This document shows, piece after piece, positions 9,101 through 17,305 of a stretch of DNA of 40,611 nt (position 1 is its first letter; each line of letters opens with the position of its first letter). Source of the DNA: an uncultured Mycoplasmatota bacterium (lineage in GTDB: Bacteria > Bacillota_I > Bacilli_A > RF39 > UBA660); contig URCH01000010.1 of assembly GCA_900546275.1 (NCBI GenBank), forward strand, positions 1 to 40,611, read 5' to 3'. The notes under the pieces were generated by a model. It did no database searches and was not told where the DNA came from. It was given only the letters and a program-made list of their open reading frames with translations. Position numbers and translations under genes: made by a program.

Positions 9101-10441
9101 GTTACTCCTTTAGATACAGATTTATCTATGATTATACAACCTGAAAAAACATTGATGGGTACAATTGGTCAAACAGCAGCAACTAGTTTTGGCCCTATAT
9201 GGCTTGTATTAAAAAATGATGATAGATTTGATATTACAAGAACTAAAGATGAAACAAAATATGAAAAAAGAAATCTTTCCAAAATAGAAGCCTTTTACAC
9301 AGGTGTAATGGATGAGGGACACTATGGAATAAGAACTGGTTTTTCCTCTAGTGAAATAAATTACATGGTTGTAGGAAATTATGATTATAGAATAGGCCTT
9401 GAGATTGCAATGAATGGCTTTTACATACCTGTTGTAGATGGAAATGGAAAACTTGTATTTACACCAAACGATTATGATAAATTAAGAGAAAAAATGAGTG
9501 GCTTATCATATTATGGATTAGAAAAATATAATTTTTCAAATAATTTGGTAACTGACGAAACAACATCTTTAGCAATCCAAATAGAAGAAAATAATTCTGA
9601 AACAAAAGCTAAAGAAACGAAAATTGTAAACATAATTAAAGAAGTAACTGATGAGTTGGGACTAGGGTTAAAAACAAAAATAGGTGAAGATTTAACAGAA
9701 GGAATTGTAGAATTAGTAGACACGGGTTCTACAGGAAGAAAAACGAATCTATCAAAAGACAGCGATTTTGATTTTATTATGAAATTAGATAAAAAGTTAA
9801 TATTAAATCATATAAAGTTTGAAGAATTAAGAGAAAAAATATTAGAAAAAATTGGAAAAGAAAACATAAATGATCTTAAAATAACTGCTACTGGGGACCT
9901 TAGACTAAAAGGGGTTAAATTAGACAAAGATACTATTGTTGATATTGATATTACATTTACTAATAAAACTGATAAAGTATCTTATTCAACGGATATGGCT
10001 ATAAAAGACAGATTATCAAATATTCAAAAACAAAATCCAGAAAAATATAAGTATGTTGTAGCAAATATACTACTTGCCAAAAAAGTTTTAAAAGAAGCAG
10101 AAGTTTATAAACCTAATCGTGGTGATGTTCCACAAGGTGGTTTAGGAGGCTCTGGAATAGAAAATTGGATACTTCAAAATGGTGGTTCATTTATAGATGC
10201 CGCAAAAAATTTTGTTTCATCGGCTGAAGGAAAAGATTTTGATGAGTTTAAGGCTAGCAATCAAATATGGGATTTTGGTGATAATCATTTAGCTAATAGA
10301 AGAGAAATATATCCACACGATGATTTTATATCAAATAATATGAGTGAAAAAGGATATAAAAAAATGTTAGATACATTAAAAAAATATTTACAAAATGTTA
10401 ATGTTGAAGAAATAGAACAATCAAATAAACATACATTATAA
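6155..10441 (+). CDS. Giant repeat protein with C-terminal nucleotidyltransferase-like domain
   Basis: A 1428-residue protein without signal peptide or membrane segments. The start at 6155 is preferred because AGGTGA lies at 6144-6149; a GTG at 6146 is the in-frame alternative. Two clear internal repeats begin near residues 355 and 495, with shared motifs ELKKxFYDRTID, HPEYxKYL and SLLEQTYG; a weaker third begins near 600 (IKERFYRKNL). A middle block near 955-1120 contains GIEYLKNILQNGS and TPLDTDLS. The C-terminus (about 1150-1390) carries GSTGRKTNLSKDSDFDF with a later DIDITF, the GS...DxD...D pattern of polymerase-beta-like nucleotidyltransferases, and then GGLGGSGIENWIL as in OAS/poly(A)-polymerase-like folds. 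Substrate and role are unknown. It could be an effector, toxin or nucleotide-signal synthase. Confidence 0.7.
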   Translation: MNYKYKKYQIFGKRLKVPKDVLSRVYFSELSLEDYIKYELYDKIPISCVLENSRKLIERFGIDKLKNLDLETLRQVMNPEEILMSISADTNDLNNDLYEKVKNEIEPEYYSQKMKEIYSDRLFVLDKNDEYYQKKQKFNSGNMNDLSIIIDNWDMCKNKDLDYNLFRDPKNSFKITSDQVRYFMNEFENIHELISKKIDLYEFIFNINNLKDESERKRYIKNITDEILKTNNNYSNEQYKELFKYSSMEEYLNQRFGGTNELCIQLKNLPEDYIYKIPLSIVFNNYNKIGFLGLKNIIEVDNECSNFLTKNDCEILKIVINNTTVQGQKIVSNKNEFYELIRKLVLSNNFKLEDLPSEFKAKFPNLFISELAPQELKKEFYDRTIDIQFILSHPEYLKYLRNIDLKLIYNKIHIYTRNEKAKYNDIISLLEQTYGYEKAFNILLDYGKIFESLGNYYTINYSSMEDLLDSIDKEIAKEIKINHNKIRYDENVTHLKNNYPALFLSKDAPDELKKAFYDRTIDSKFILAHPEYIKYLKNVDLDVLYSDILYTINGKKITSLLEQTYGHDKAFNLLLDYGIFFESIGELDVHFESLTEQLSNFLGFLSSKAPIDIKERFYRKNLSINDFISNPQLLELFDNTNIALGFPSKLDWIIPLFSNQDMKSGNYNRLRIIFETYKINDEALERVFKKYILNNVDDLTNLPLVSDILLRISYSNSEEIKSVRESLASQILHTKNPVESLNKIEAIFLGNNIPTIGKVYSCFEILHPNLEGFDFTSEKMSPTLKNASPMGRKVIIFSDLMKASLGSNNKSINNYLNTIEIGTKLYESIKSGNIKYEDLDEEYQKKLATFSKYLITLYNNTLKVKSGGEVYYNSTNDVLKDINELIKKLSPNGNLDYKIEDRIVEMFCGFSGIRTLEQAKEYVKQSVEHADLRNRKMAQSNIYLEKGDFVKGLGRSGIEYLKNILQNGSVACEYLGASSGRNVTPLDTDLSMIIQPEKTLMGTIGQTAATSFGPIWLVLKNDDRFDITRTKDETKYEKRNLSKIEAFYTGVMDEGHYGIRTGFSSSEINYMVVGNYDYRIGLEIAMNGFYIPVVDGNGKLVFTPNDYDKLREKMSGLSYYGLEKYNFSNNLVTDETTSLAIQIEENNSETKAKETKIVNIIKEVTDELGLGLKTKIGEDLTEGIVELVDTGSTGRKTNLSKDSDFDFIMKLDKKLILNHIKFEELREKILEKIGKENINDLKITATGDLRLKGVKLDKDTIVDIDITFTNKTDKVSYSTDMAIKDRLSNIQKQNPEKYKYVVANILLAKKVLKEAEVYKPNRGDVPQGGLGGSGIENWILQNGGSFIDAAKNFVSSAEGKDFDEFKASNQIWDFGDNHLANRREIYPHDDFISNNMSEKGYKKMLDTLKKYLQNVNVEEIEQSNKHTL

Positions 10442-10467
10442 AAATTTCACTTTTGTGAAGTTTTTTT
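10436..10467 (+). terminator. Terminator of the giant gene; right copy of the 32-bp direct repeat
   Basis: Identical over 32 bp to 6088-6119. It includes the gene's TAA stop codon, the hairpin and the T-run. A -10-like TATAAT follows at about 10470, which probably drives the next gene. Confidence 0.85.
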
Positions 10468-10496
10468 GTTATAATATAATAGTGTAGAGGGATAGA

Positions 10497-10949
10497 ATGA
10501 AGATAATTGAATTAAAAAATAACAAAACATTGTTAAAAGAATATTTAAAACTATGTAATTCGGAATGAGGTACTAAAAAAAGTTTGTTAGAAATGAACTT
10601 ATATATAGAAAAAAAGGTTAATAAAATACTAAAAGATGATAAGGTAATTAGTGTACAAGCACTAGTAAATAATGATGAATTAATTGGATTTATATCTTTG
10701 TTTAAATATGATGGAGATGAAAAACGTGATTTAACACCTTGGTATGCAACAATGTTTGTAAAAGATAAATATAGAAAAAAAGGGTATTCAAAAATATTAA
10801 ATGACGCTATTATAAAAAAAGCAAAGGAATTAAACTATTCAAAAGTATATTTAAAATCAAACTTAGTTAATTATTATGAAAAATTTGGAGCAAAATATAT
10901 TGAAAATTTAAATAATGGAGAAAAACTGTACTACATTGATTTAGAATAG
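10497..10949 (+). pseudogene. GNAT acetyltransferase interrupted by an in-frame TGA
   Basis: Reading from the ATG at 10497 (GAGGGA upstream) gives a GNAT-type N-terminus, MKIIELKNNKTLLKEYLKLC, then NSE-TGA-GTKKS with the TGA at codon 24 (10566-10568). The same frame continues without a break to the stop at 10949, through the acetyl-CoA-binding block FVKDKYRKKGYSKILNDAII and a C-terminal YYEKFGAKYIE. The protein would be 150 residues. From memory of related acetyltransferases, tryptophan is plausible at the TGA position (EWG), so a TGG-to-TGA change is a simple explanation. The downstream part alone lacks a good start. Substrate unknown. Confidence 0.7.
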
Positions 10950-11075
10950 TATAATGAAAACGTTGTAAAATCTTTGTAAGATTAAAATATAATTATGATA
11001 ATAAAAAAATTCGTATTCAATGAAAATAATATTTAATACGACTTTAAAAAAATAATTAAAAAAAGAGGTAATAAT

Positions 11076-11465
11076 ATGAAAGCATTAACTATCAAAGAAC
11101 CATGGGCAACTTTAATAATATCAGGATATAAAAAATACGAATTTAGAAGTTGGAAAACAAACTACCGTGGTAAAATATTAATTCATGCAGGAAAAACATT
11201 AGAAAAAGATGTGGAAAAAAGATTTGAAGAATACAACTTAAAGTATAATATGGGTTATATAATAGGAGAAGCAGAACTAGTAGATTGTATATTGGTAGAT
11301 GAAAAATTTGAACAAGAACTAATAAAACTTAATAAAACAGTTTATGGTAGAAGTAGGCATGTAAGAAATTATGCTTGGAAATTAGAAAATATAAAAAAAT
11401 ATGAAAAACCAATACATATAAATGGAAAACTTGGATTATGGAACTATAATGAAGAAAATAATTAA
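11076..11465 (+). CDS. ASCH-domain protein
   Basis: A 129-residue protein with an ASCH fold. MKALTIKEPWATLIISGYKKYEFRSW, GKILIHAGK and a terminal GKLGLWNY are all typical. ASCH proteins are PUA-like and proposed to bind RNA or act on modified nucleosides; the exact function here is unknown. GAGGT lies upstream. TTGTAA and TATAAT elements lie between 10973 and 10995. Confidence 0.85.
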   Translation: MKALTIKEPWATLIISGYKKYEFRSWKTNYRGKILIHAGKTLEKDVEKRFEEYNLKYNMGYIIGEAELVDCILVDEKFEQELIKLNKTVYGRSRHVRNYAWKLENIKKYEKPIHINGKLGLWNYNEENN

Positions 11466-11534
11466 TAGCTTTTTACTATTTTCTTTTTTTTTCAATATAA
11501 TATTGATATAATAAATATAGAAAAAGGTGATAAA

Positions 11535-14500
11535 ATGAAAACATTGACAATAGATGGAAATGAAGCTAGCAGTATGTCTGCATATATGTTTACAGAACTT
11601 GCAGGAGTTTATCCTATAACACCATCAAGTCCCATGGCTGAACATATAGATGAATGGAAGCAAAAAAGAAAAAATATATTTGATGAAAATGTTAAAGTAA
11701 TAGAAATGCAAAGTGAAGCTGGTGTTGCTGGTTTTATTCATGGATCATTACAGGCAGGTTGTTTAACAACAACATTTACATCAAGCCAAGGGTTACTTTT
11801 AATGATTCCAAATATGTATAAAATAGCAGGTGAAATGTTACCTTGCGTTATACATGTTGCAGCACGTAGTTTAGCAACTCATGCACTTAGCATATTTGGT
11901 GATCATCAAGATATATATGCAACAAGAGCAACAGGATTTTCGATTTTAATGTCATCATCAGTACAAGATGCAAACCTACTTTCTGCAGTAGCGCATTTAT
12001 CAAGTATAGAATCTAGTATGCCATTTATACATGCATTTGATGGATTCAGAACAAGTCATGAAATAAATAAAATTAATACATTAGAACTTGATGAAATAAA
12101 AAAAATAGTAAATTATGAAAAAATAGAGAGTTTTAGAAAAAGAGCATTAAATCCTTTAAATCCAATAGTTAAAGGAACAACACAAAATGATGATATATAT
12201 TTTCAAATAGCAGAAGCTAAAAACAAAACATATTTATCTATTCCAGATATAGTAAACGATTATATGAAAAAAATAAATGAAATTGCAAATACAGATTATA
12301 AACCATTTAATTATTACGGAAACAAAGAAGCAAAAAAAATTATTATCGCAATGGGTTCAATTTGTGAAACAATTAAAGAATTTATAGATGAAAATAAAGA
12401 ATATGGTTTAGTTGAAGTTCATTTATATAGACCATTTAGTAAAGAATATTTAATTAAAGAAATACCAAACACTGTTTCTAATATTGCAGTTTTAGATAGA
12501 ACAAAAGAATCAGGAAGTGTAGGAGAACCACTTTACTTAGATGTTTTATCTGCTCTATCAAATTTAAAAGATAAACATTTTAATATAGTAGGTGGTAGAT
12601 ATGGACTTTCAAGCAAAAACACAACACCTGCTCAAATAAAAGCCATATATGATATGTTAGATAATCCTATTAATAATTTTACAGTAGGAATAGAAGATGA
12701 TGTAACAAACCTAAGTTTAAAAATAGATAATAATTATAAAATAACTACATCAGATGAAATACTTATATATGGGTATGGTAGTGATGGAATGGTAAGTGCC
12801 TCTAAGTCAATTATTAAACTGGTAGGTGAAAATACAGATAAATACGTACAAGGTTATTTTCAATATGATTCAAAAAAATCAGGAGGAGTAACACTAAGCC
12901 ATTTAAGATTTAGCACTCAAAAAATAAAATCTACATATTATGTTGAAAATCCTAAATTAATCGTGGTAACAAAAGATACATATTTAAATGATTTTGATGT
13001 AATAAGTAAAATACAGAATAATGGAATATTTATATTAAATACATCAAAAACTGAAGAAGAAGTAAATGAATTTATAACTGAAAATATTAAAAAAACATTA
13101 TGCGAAAAAAATATTAAACTATATATAATAAATGCTTATGATTTAGCCCAAAAATCAGGACTTAGAAATAAAATTAGTACAATAATGGAAAGTTCTATTT
13201 TAAAACTTTTAAATATAGTAGATTACCAAAAATTAGAAGAAAAAATAATTAAAAATATAAGAGAAAAATTTTGGGATAAGGGAGAAGAAATTGTTTCAAA
13301 TAATATAGAAGCAATAAAAAAAGTAGATCTATATTTAAAACAAATTAATTATGATAATAATTATAAAGAAATAAACAAGAAATCACAGACAATATTTGAC
13401 TTAATTAAAGAAAGAAAAGGAGATACTATTCCAGTTTCAAAGTTTATGGATATTATGGATGGAAGTTTTGAGTGTGGAACAAGTAAATTAGAAAAAAGAA
13501 AAACATCAGAATTCGTACCATCATGGATTAATTCAAATTGTATAGAATGTAATCAATGTTCATTTGTATGTCCACATTCAGTAATAAGACCATTTATATT
13601 AGATGAAAAAGAATATAATGATAGCCCAGAATATATAAAAGAAAAATGTAAAAAAATTCTTGGAAAAGAAAATATGTATTTTATATTAGGAATATCAATA
13701 AAAGATTGTACAGGATGTGGTTTATGTATAAAAACATGCCCAAGTAAAGAAAAGGCACTTATATCAAAAAATATTGATATTGAACTAAGAAATAATGTAC
13801 AAGAAATATATGATTATTTAGATAAAAACATCACATATAAACCAATCTTTAATAAATATACAGTAAAAGGTTCACAGTTCAAACAATCTAAGTTTTGCTT
13901 CCCAGGAGCATGTGCTGGATGTGGTGAAACAGCATATATAAAAATTCTTACACAATTGTTTGGAGAAAACCTAATTATTGCTAATGCTACAGGATGTTCA
14001 TCTATATATGGAGGAAGTATTCCAAGCATTCCATACTCATTACCTTGGATGAATTCATTATTTGAAGATAATGCAGAATTTGGATTTGGAATATTGAATG
14101 CAAATAACTATATAAGAAATAGAATAAAAAATATAATGGAAAATAATTTAGAAGGTAAAAATAAAGAATTATTTACTGAATGGTTAAATAATTATGATGA
14201 TTATGAAATAACAAAAAAAGTTTATAATCTAATAGATTATAATGAAACTAAAGAATTATTAGAATTGAAAGACTATATTCCAAGTAGAACAGTGTTCATG
14301 ATAGGTGGAGATGGATGGGCATATGATATTGGATATAGTGGAATAGATCATGTACTTGCAAGTAATCAAAATGTAAATATACTTGTACTTGACACTGAAG
14401 TATATTCTAATACTGGTGGTCAATCATCAAAATCAAGTAGAATTGGTAGTATTGCATCATTTACATCAGATGGAAAAAAACAAAATAAAAAAGATTTAGC

Positions 14501-14927
14501 TCGTTTAGCTCTTTCTTATCCTAATGTATATGTTGCTCAAATATCAATAGGAGCTAATTATAATCAAATATTAAAAGTATTTAATGAAGCAGCTTCATAT
14601 AATGGACCATCAATTATAATTGCATACTCAACTTGTATATCACATGGTATAAAAGGTGGAATGAATAATAGTTTGGATATGAGTAAAATGGCAGTTGAAT
14701 GTGGCTTTTTCCCATTATTTCATTATAATCCAACTGAAAAAAAATTATACTTAGATTATAAAGAACCTAACTTTGATTTATATGAAGAATTTTTAAACAA
14801 GCAAACAAGATTTTCAATGCTTAAAACTATTAATAAAGAAAAATCTGAAGAATTACTTTTAAAAAATAAACAAAATTCTATAGAAAGATTTAATTATTAT
14901 AAAAAACTGAGTGAAGAAACAAATTAA
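11535..14927 (+). CDS. nifJ: Pyruvate:ferredoxin (flavodoxin) oxidoreductase
   Basis: A 1130-residue single-chain PFOR. It oxidises pyruvate to acetyl-CoA and CO2 while reducing ferredoxin, the hallmark of anaerobic metabolism. Domain order: pyrimidine-binding domain I (GVYPITPSSPMAE), transketolase-C-like domain, gamma domain, two [4Fe-4S] clusters (CIECNQCSFVCPH and CTGCGLCIKTCPS), the extra cysteine segment CAGCGE, and the TPP/Mg domain (GGDGWAYDIGYSGIDHVL, VYSNTGGQSSKSS). Slightly shorter than many homologues (about 1170-1200). It has AAAAAGGTGA upstream and a terminator directly downstream. Confidence 0.97.
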   Translation: MKTLTIDGNEASSMSAYMFTELAGVYPITPSSPMAEHIDEWKQKRKNIFDENVKVIEMQSEAGVAGFIHGSLQAGCLTTTFTSSQGLLLMIPNMYKIAGEMLPCVIHVAARSLATHALSIFGDHQDIYATRATGFSILMSSSVQDANLLSAVAHLSSIESSMPFIHAFDGFRTSHEINKINTLELDEIKKIVNYEKIESFRKRALNPLNPIVKGTTQNDDIYFQIAEAKNKTYLSIPDIVNDYMKKINEIANTDYKPFNYYGNKEAKKIIIAMGSICETIKEFIDENKEYGLVEVHLYRPFSKEYLIKEIPNTVSNIAVLDRTKESGSVGEPLYLDVLSALSNLKDKHFNIVGGRYGLSSKNTTPAQIKAIYDMLDNPINNFTVGIEDDVTNLSLKIDNNYKITTSDEILIYGYGSDGMVSASKSIIKLVGENTDKYVQGYFQYDSKKSGGVTLSHLRFSTQKIKSTYYVENPKLIVVTKDTYLNDFDVISKIQNNGIFILNTSKTEEEVNEFITENIKKTLCEKNIKLYIINAYDLAQKSGLRNKISTIMESSILKLLNIVDYQKLEEKIIKNIREKFWDKGEEIVSNNIEAIKKVDLYLKQINYDNNYKEINKKSQTIFDLIKERKGDTIPVSKFMDIMDGSFECGTSKLEKRKTSEFVPSWINSNCIECNQCSFVCPHSVIRPFILDEKEYNDSPEYIKEKCKKILGKENMYFILGISIKDCTGCGLCIKTCPSKEKALISKNIDIELRNNVQEIYDYLDKNITYKPIFNKYTVKGSQFKQSKFCFPGACAGCGETAYIKILTQLFGENLIIANATGCSSIYGGSIPSIPYSLPWMNSLFEDNAEFGFGILNANNYIRNRIKNIMENNLEGKNKELFTEWLNNYDDYEITKKVYNLIDYNETKELLELKDYIPSRTVFMIGGDGWAYDIGYSGIDHVLASNQNVNILVLDTEVYSNTGGQSSKSSRIGSIASFTSDGKKQNKKDLARLALSYPNVYVAQISIGANYNQILKVFNEAASYNGPSIIIAYSTCISHGIKGGMNNSLDMSKMAVECGFFPLFHYNPTEKKLYLDYKEPNFDLYEEFLNKQTRFSMLKTINKEKSEELLLKNKQNSIERFNYYKKLSEETN

Positions 14928-14947
14928 ACCTCGTAATGAGGTTTTTT
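14926..14947 (+). terminator. Terminator of nifJ
   Basis: AACCTC-gtaat-GAGGTT hairpin followed by a run of seven T. The nifJ stop codon sits just at its base. Confidence 0.85.
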
Positions 14948-14961
14948 TGATATTTTTTTAC

Positions 14962-15058
14962 AAAAAAAGAACAGTCCCCCTGAGAACTGTTCAATAAAAG
15001 AATAAAAAGGGGTTGGCTAGTGTGATACTAGCTCCAATTCGCCTAAATCGAATTGGTA
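14962..15058 (-). ncRNA. Predicted small RNA, leftward, between nifJ and recG
   Basis: On the minus strand a near-consensus promoter (TTGACA at 15093-15088, 17-nt spacer, TATTAT at 15070-15065) is followed by about 97 nt of hairpins and a terminator. Hairpin 1: CCAATTCG-loop-CGAATTGG. Hairpin 2: GCTAGT-atcac-ACTAGC. Then a linker with ACCCC. Hairpin 3: GAACAGT-tctcaggggg-ACTGTTC with a run of seven U, ending near 14962. There is no coding potential of note. The G-rich terminator loop could pair with the upstream CCCC (pseudoknot) and is exactly complementary over 8 nt to CCCCCTGA in the predicted RNA at 17203. No known RNA family was recognised. Confidence 0.6.
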
Positions 15059-15064
15059 CTGCAT

Positions 15065-15093
15065 ATAATACTCATAAAAGGTTACTTTGTCAA
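15065..15093 (-). promoter_or_regulatory. Promoter of the leftward small RNA
   Basis: TTGACA (15088-15093, minus strand), exactly 17 nt, TATTAT (15065-15070, minus strand). The predicted start near 15058 falls at the base of the first hairpin. Confidence 0.65.
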
Positions 15094-15169
15094 TAGTTTT
15101 TTAGAAAAAAATAAAAAAATAAAAGAAATTCATGTTTTAAATGGTATACTTATTATAGGATGTGAAATT

Positions 15170-17164
15170 ATGAATATAGATTGTATAAAAGGAGTAGGAC
15201 CTTCAATAATAAAAAAGTTTGAGAAAATAGGTATAAATACTATAGATGAATTAGTTTCTTATTATCCATTTAGATATGAAATAATTAAGAGAAGTAATAT
15301 AGATGAATTAGAAAATGATGATAAAATAATAATTGATGGAGTTATAGAAACTAATCCAAACGTTTTTTATTTCAACAGAAGATTAGATAAAATGTCATTT
15401 AAACTAAATACTGGAAAATATCTATTAAATGTATTGATTTTTAATAGGGGCTTTTTAAAACAAGCACTTAAAATTTCAACTAAAGTTATTGTTATTGGTA
15501 AATATGATAAAAAACACAATACCATAGTTGCATCAGAAATAAGGTTAGGACTAATACCAGAAGTTCCTACTATAGAACCTATATATCATTCAACAAGTGG
15601 ATTATCTTCAAAACAAATATCCACCATAATAAAAAAAGCACTTAAATATGACTTTAATATTGTAAATTATATTCCAAATAGATTTTTAGAAAAATATAAA
15701 TTATTAGATAAAAAAAATAGTATATTTAAAGTTCATAACCCTAATAATATTTATGAACTTAAATCCGCACTTAATACACTTAAATATGAGGAATTATTTT
15801 TATTTATGATAAAAATGAATAGTTTAAAACTATCAAAAAGAAATAAAATTGGTATATCTAGAAATATTGATAGAAGTAAACTAGATGATTTTATAAACAA
15901 TCTTGATTTTAAATTAACGGAAGACCAATTAAAAAGCGTTAATGATATTTATAATGATTTATCTTCTTCAAATAGAATGAATAGATTATTACAGGGAGAT
16001 GTTGGAAGCGGAAAAACAATTGTTTCTTTTATAGCCATTTATATGAATTATTTATGTGGTATGCAAAGTGCATTAATGGCACCAACTGAAATACTTGCAA
16101 TACAACATTATAATAATATAAAAAAGCTTTTTTCAAATTATAATATAGAAGTTGCCCTTTTAACAGGTAAAACCAAGTCTAGTGAAAAAAAGAAAATTCT
16201 AAATGATTTAAAAGAAGGAAAAGTAAATGTAATAATTGGAACACATGCTTTAATAAGTGAGAATGTTGTTTACAATAATTTAAGCTTAGTAATAACCGAT
16301 GAACAACATAGGTTTGGCGTTAATCAAAGGGGTAATTTAAAGAATAAAGGTTTGACTCCAGATATTTTATATATGAGTGCAACACCAATACCTAGAACTT
16401 ATGCTTTAACGATATATGGCGATATGGATATTTCAAGTATACATACCATGCCAAGTGGTAGAAAAGAAGTAATTACTTATTTAAAAAACAATAATGAAAT
16501 AAAGGATGTTTTAATATTGATGAATGAACAATTAAAAATGAAACATCAAATATATGTTATAGCTCCACTTATAGAGGAAAGTGAAAAAATAAGTTTAGAA
16601 AATGTTAATGAGTTATATGAAAAAATGAATAAAGCTTTTGGAAAAATATATAATATAGGTATTTTACATGGAAAACTTAATAATGAAGAAAAAGAAAAAG
16701 TAATGGAAGACTTTAAATGTAATAATATAAATATTCTTATAAGTACAACTGTAGTAGAAGTTGGAGTTGATGTGGGAAATGCAACCATGATAGTTATATT
16801 TGATGCATTTAGATTTGGTCTTTCTCAATTACATCAGTTAAGGGGGAGAGTAGGAAGAAATGAATTACAATCATATTGTATTTTAGTTTCATCACATGAA
16901 ACTAAAAGACTAGATGTTTTAACAAAAACTACTGACGGATTTAAAGTGAGTGAAGAGGATTTTAAATTAAGAGGTAGTGGAGATCTATTTGGAATAAAAC
17001 AAAGTGGTGATATGTGTTTTAGTGTTGCTAATATTAAAAATGATTTTAATATTTTAGTTAAAGCACAACAAGATAGTTTAGATTTTTTAAATAATAAAGA
17101 GTATTTACTTGGGGAAAATAACAACGTAAAAAAGATTATTGAAAGTTCTATAAATTTAGATTAG
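15170..17164 (+). CDS. recG: ATP-dependent DNA helicase RecG
   Basis: A 664-residue branch-migration helicase that remodels stalled forks and Holliday junctions. N-terminal wedge/HhH region (IDCIKGVGPSIIKKFEKIGI), Walker A QGDVGSGKT (G276-T283), DExH box DEQH (377-380), motif III MSATPIPRT, then the C-terminal helicase domain (LHGKLNNEEKEKVMEDF, QLRGRVGR). The start at 15170 is chosen because RecG proteins begin at this MNIDCIKGVGP motif and AGGATGTGAA precedes it; an in-frame extension back to 15053 would overlap the leftward RNA and its promoter. The accessory region begins right after it. Confidence 0.95.
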   Translation: MNIDCIKGVGPSIIKKFEKIGINTIDELVSYYPFRYEIIKRSNIDELENDDKIIIDGVIETNPNVFYFNRRLDKMSFKLNTGKYLLNVLIFNRGFLKQALKISTKVIVIGKYDKKHNTIVASEIRLGLIPEVPTIEPIYHSTSGLSSKQISTIIKKALKYDFNIVNYIPNRFLEKYKLLDKKNSIFKVHNPNNIYELKSALNTLKYEELFLFMIKMNSLKLSKRNKIGISRNIDRSKLDDFINNLDFKLTEDQLKSVNDIYNDLSSSNRMNRLLQGDVGSGKTIVSFIAIYMNYLCGMQSALMAPTEILAIQHYNNIKKLFSNYNIEVALLTGKTKSSEKKKILNDLKEGKVNVIIGTHALISENVVYNNLSLVITDEQHRFGVNQRGNLKNKGLTPDILYMSATPIPRTYALTIYGDMDISSIHTMPSGRKEVITYLKNNNEIKDVLILMNEQLKMKHQIYVIAPLIEESEKISLENVNELYEKMNKAFGKIYNIGILHGKLNNEEKEKVMEDFKCNNINILISTTVVEVGVDVGNATMIVIFDAFRFGLSQLHQLRGRVGRNELQSYCILVSSHETKRLDVLTKTTDGFKVSEEDFKLRGSGDLFGIKQSGDMCFSVANIKNDFNILVKAQQDSLDFLNNKEYLLGENNNVKKIIESSINLD

Positions 17165-17167
17165 ATA

Positions 17168-17196
17168 TTGACTTATTACAATATTATCTATATAAT
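17168..17196 (+). promoter_or_regulatory. Strong promoter of the predicted RNA after recG
   Basis: TTGACT (17168-17173), 17-nt spacer, TATAAT (17191-17196). It lies just after the recG stop with no ORF downstream, so its product is probably an RNA. Confidence 0.75.
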
Positions 17197-17202
17197 TATA
17201 AT

Positions 17203-17305
17203 AGCGTGATGATGTCACGCGGATACTCTTATGATTTTGTTTAAAATTATAGGAGTGTTCAACCAAAACCCCCTGAAGTTCCCTCGAGAGAGGGAACACT
17301 TTTTG
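17203..17305 (+). ncRNA. Predicted small RNA that forms the element attachment site
   Basis: Starting about 7 nt after TATAAT, the transcript would hold hairpin 1 (GCGTGA-tgatg-TCACGC, 17204-17220), hairpin 2 (14 pairs with two G-T pairs, 17225-17238 with 17243-17256), an unpaired linker with CCCCCTGAAG (17269-17278), and a terminator GTTCCCTC-gaga-GAGGGAAC (17278-17297) followed by ACTTTTTGTTTT. No family was recognised. CCCCCTGAAG, the terminator position and the downstream core recur at 27072 and 30640 with different stem sequences. This fits a functional RNA whose 3' end is the chromosomal attachment site of the integrative elements (inference). Confidence 0.6.

Noticed and set aside
10566..10568. 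Selenocysteine at the TGA of the GNAT gene
   Set aside because: Acetyltransferases of this type have no redox-active residue at this position and no convincing bacterial SECIS hairpin directly follows the TGA.
15053..15169. N-terminal extension of RecG to 15053
   Set aside because: The family start matches MNIDCIKGVGP at 15170 with its own ribosome-binding site; the extension covers the promoter and 5' end of the leftward RNA.
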